Part shown: piece after piece, positions 61,608 to 64,000 of the stretch | Numbering within the stretch: position 1 is the stretch's first letter | How the letters are laid out: each line of letters begins with the position of its first letter | Source of the DNA: Bryobacterales bacterium | GTDB lineage: Bacteria; Acidobacteriota; Terriglobia; Bryobacterales; Bryobacteraceae | Direction: 5' to 3' | Assembly: GCA_016789905.1 (NCBI GenBank) | Contig: JAEUQC010000030.1 | Coordinates: 1-64,000, forward strand | Length of the DNA: 64,000 nt | Translations under genes and position numbers: made by a program | The notes under the pieces: model-generated | Seen by the model: the letters and a program-made list of their open reading frames with translations, nothing else | Told to the model about the DNA's origin: nothing | Databases searched by the model: none

Positions 61608-64000
61608 ATGGCCCGCGTATTCGCCGTTTTCCTTTTTGCCGTGTCGGTTGCCGCGCAGACGGTGACAGGATCGCTCGAAGGGAGGGTGACGGATGCCACC
61701 GGCGCCGTTGTGGCTGGCGCAAAGATTTCGGCTACATCCGCCGAGACAGCGCTGCGGCGGGAGACGGTGAGCAACGACAGCGGCTTTTACCAGTTCACGT
61801 TTCTGCCGCTGGGCGCCTACACGGTGGTGGCGGAGGCGGGCGGGTTCGGGCCTGTGCAGCGCAGGGCGCAGATTGAGCTGAACACGACGCGCGTCGCCGA
61901 TTTCCGGCTGCCGCTGGCGACGGTGACGACGCAGGTGACGGTGGAGGCGGACGCATCGCTGATTGAAATGACGCGCGGGGAGCAGAAGGGGTCGCTGGAC
62001 GAGAAGACGATTGAGGACCGGCCGCTGTCGTCGCGGAATATGTTGTCGCTGGTGGAGATGCTGCCCGGTTTTCAAAGCTCGAACGGCTATTCGGGGGTGA
62101 ATAACCCAACGCTGTCCTCGGGCTCCTATGTATCGTTCAACGGTACGGGGACGCGTTCGGCATCGTTTCAGATTGACGGCGTTAATAACGACGATTCGTC
62201 GGAAGGCATGTCGCGGCAGAACGTGAATATCTCGTCGATCAAGGAGTTCGTGGTGCTGACGAACGCCTATTCGGCGGAGTTCGGCCGCGGCGGCACGGCG
62301 GTGCTGGTGCAGACAAAATCAGGGACAAACCGCATTCATGGCGACGCGTTTGAGTTCCTGCAAAACCAGGTATTCAATTCGAATGGTTACTTTAACAACA
62401 CCGCGGGCAACAAGGCTGACGGCACGCCGAACATTCCGCGCGCGCCCTACCGGCGCAACCAATTCGGCTATACCGTGGGCGGGCCGATCATCAAGAACAA
62501 GCTGTTCCTGTTCCACGGCTTCGAACGCACCGAACAGCGGGCGCACACCACGGCGACACGCTGGGTTTTCCCAGCCGGAACGAAGATTCAGATTGGCGAC
62601 TGCCGGCTGTGCCTGAAGCCGGAGGAGCATCCCAATATCGAGGCCGACCGCGCTTATCTGCAGTCGATTCTGGACCGCTTTCCCAAAGAAGGCCCGAACA
62701 ATCCAGCGTTCTGCGCGAACTGCTTCACCAAGCAGTACGCGAATAACTTTCCCGATCAGGACTATTCAGGCAAGCTGGATTGGATTCGTTCATCGAGCGA
62801 CAACTACGCGCTGCGCTACCAGTACAGCCGCCAGAAGCGATTTCCGGGGCAGTTGATTGAGGGCGAGGCGGCATTCCAGAACAACCGTTCGCAGAACGTG
62901 GGATTCACGGCGACGCACATCTTTTCGCCATCGACATCGGGTGAGTTTCGCGCCGGCGTTGGGCTGCGCACAACGCTTGTCGATATCTCCAGCGGCAACA
63001 ACACACCCATCATTCGCATTCAGAATCCGACGGCGTTCACCACCACCACACTCGGTTCGGCGGGCGCGTTTCCCATTAATCGCTACCAGACCGACTACCA
63101 GTTCAACTACAACCTGACGCACATTCGCGGCAAGCACATACTGCGCATGGGCGTGGATATTCGACGGCAGCAACTGGACGACCTGGCGGATAACAATTCG
63201 CGCGGTTTTTATAGTTTCAATGCGTCCGGCGTGCGCGGGCAGCCCACGTTTTTCGAGGGGTACGAGAACTTCCTGCGCGGCTACGTGTCGAGCTATCAGA
63301 AGGGCTACGGCAACTTCTTCACGGCCAATCGCATGGGCGAGTTTAACCAGTATTTCCAGGACGATTGGAAGGTGCGGCCGAACCTGACGTTGAATCTGGG
63401 CTACCGGTGGGAAGTGGTGCTGAAGCCGACCGAGATCAACAACCGCGTGAACTACAACTACGGCAACTTCTACAAGGGCCATGAGCCGCGGTTCGGCTTT
63501 GCCTGGACGCCACGGCCGACCAATGGGCTGCTGCGAAAACTGGCGGGCGGGCCGGACCAGCTCTCGCTGCGAGGCGGCTTCGGCCTGTTCCACTCGCGCA
63601 TCTTCCAAAGCGTGTTTTCGCAAAGCGGCGCCAGCCTGCGCAGCCAGCCACCCTATGGCATTTTGCGCACCTATGACCCAACATTCAATACGGCCGATCC
63701 GTCGAATGGCTACGTGTATTCGCAGGAGAGCTTCAACCCCACCGGCATTTCGATTGCGAAGATCGCGCCGGACCTGGGCATGCCAAACATCCAACAGTTC
63801 AACCTGACGGCGGACCGCGTGATTACCAACGACATTGTGGTCTCGCTGGGCTACACGCGGACGCGCGGCATCGGGCTGCTACTGAACGGCGTGCAGAACC
63901 GGGCGCGGTTCCCAATCGTGGGGACGAACGGAGTTCTTTACGACAAGATTGACCCGAACCTGGGCAATACGAATCCGGCGCCAGGCTTCATTTCCCTAGC
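61608..64000 (+). CDS. TonB-dependent receptor, Oar-like, 3' end outside window
   Basis: At least 797 residues, open at the window edge. ATG 61608 is preceded by GAAGG. Signal peptide MARVFAVFLFAVSVAAQ, then the carboxypeptidase-regulatory domain (VTGSLEGRVTDATGAVVAGA), the plug (SVEMLPGFQ-type LVEMLPGFQSSNGYS; SASFQIDGVNNDDSSE) and barrel strands. Two CxxC pairs (Cys codons at 62601, 62610, 62712 and 62721) sit in one predicted outside loop, which is unusual. It follows the otn operon by 19 bases and may import the matching substrate. Confidence 0.9.
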   Translation, partial: MARVFAVFLFAVSVAAQTVTGSLEGRVTDATGAVVAGAKISATSAETALRRETVSNDSGFYQFTFLPLGAYTVVAEAGGFGPVQRRAQIELNTTRVADFRLPLATVTTQVTVEADASLIEMTRGEQKGSLDEKTIEDRPLSSRNMLSLVEMLPGFQSSNGYSGVNNPTLSSGSYVSFNGTGTRSASFQIDGVNNDDSSEGMSRQNVNISSIKEFVVLTNAYSAEFGRGGTAVLVQTKSGTNRIHGDAFEFLQNQVFNSNGYFNNTAGNKADGTPNIPRAPYRRNQFGYTVGGPIIKNKLFLFHGFERTEQRAHTTATRWVFPAGTKIQIGDCRLCLKPEEHPNIEADRAYLQSILDRFPKEGPNNPAFCANCFTKQYANNFPDQDYSGKLDWIRSSSDNYALRYQYSRQKRFPGQLIEGEAAFQNNRSQNVGFTATHIFSPSTSGEFRAGVGLRTTLVDISSGNNTPIIRIQNPTAFTTTTLGSAGAFPINRYQTDYQFNYNLTHIRGKHILRMGVDIRRQQLDDLADNNSRGFYSFNASGVRGQPTFFEGYENFLRGYVSSYQKGYGNFFTANRMGEFNQYFQDDWKVRPNLTLNLGYRWEVVLKPTEINNRVNYNYGNFYKGHEPRFGFAWTPRPTNGLLRKLAGGPDQLSLRGGFGLFHSRIFQSVFSQSGASLRSQPPYGILRTYDPTFNTADPSNGYVYSQESFNPTGISIAKIAPDLGMPNIQQFNLTADRVITNDIVVSLGYTRTRGIGLLLNGVQNRARFPIVGTNGVLYDKIDPNLGNTNPAPGFISL

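Overview
The window looks like chromosomal DNA of an acidobacterium of the Bryobacterales/Solibacter group. Three things point there: Oar-like TonB-dependent receptors that begin with a carboxypeptidase-regulatory domain, a CotH protein ending in the C-terminal domain known from Solibacter (TIGR03437-like), and a small exported protein with an ACCRR...HHC motif directly before one of the receptors. GC is high and coding is dense, with many 1-4 nt gene overlaps. No rRNA, CRISPR array or prophage was seen; one tRNA-Arg is present. This placement is inference from gene content only.

Layout. 1-7500: the end of an unknown gene, a divergent pair of membrane proteins (one a TonB-type transducer), then a minus-strand sulfate assimilation group (PHP phosphatase, APS kinase, APS/PAPS reductase) and two exported proteins. 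7860-14340: a Cys/His-rich exported protein, a TonB receptor, and a CotH/lamin-tail protein, with REP-like palindromes between. 14340-14955: a decayed gene. 14956-27701: the centrepiece, a ten-gene minus-strand operon. In order of transcription it encodes an Rrf2 regulator, an NAD(P)H flavo-iron-sulfur protein, a Rieske protein, cytochrome b, a seven-heme cytochrome c, the alpha (Mo), beta (Fe-S) and gamma (heme b) subunits of a type II DMSO-reductase-family enzyme, a TorD-like chaperone and a hemerythrin. The alpha subunit resembles nitrite oxidoreductase/periplasmic nitrate reductase-type enzymes in length, Tat signal and an Asp in a cluster-ligand position. The set reads as one electron chain between quinone, NAD(P)H and a periplasmic oxyanion.

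27750-38815: toxin-antitoxin debris, HEAT and WD40 proteins, then glnE, MOSC, pckG and a PIG-L deacetylase, divergent from bshA (bacillithiol synthesis) across only 18 bp; then a metalloprotease-like protein. 38819-45500: two type IV pilin-like genes, a hypothetical gene behind an attenuator-like hairpin, a vapBC pair with a dyad operator, a helicase fragment and an IS1634-like element whose transposase has one in-frame amber codon.

45496-64000: a GH109-like oxidoreductase, an acyltransferase, hcp plus its reductase (nitrosative stress), tRNA-Arg, a hopanoid glycosylation group (hpnJ, two small EmrE-like proteins, hpnI), a cupin and sulfatase, an outer-membrane barrel, a LolA-like protein, a LacI regulator divergent from an otnK-otnC-thioesterase operon, and a TonB receptor that runs off the end. 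Several genes seem to be transcribed leaderless, including two divergent pairs that appear to share a symmetric -10 element.
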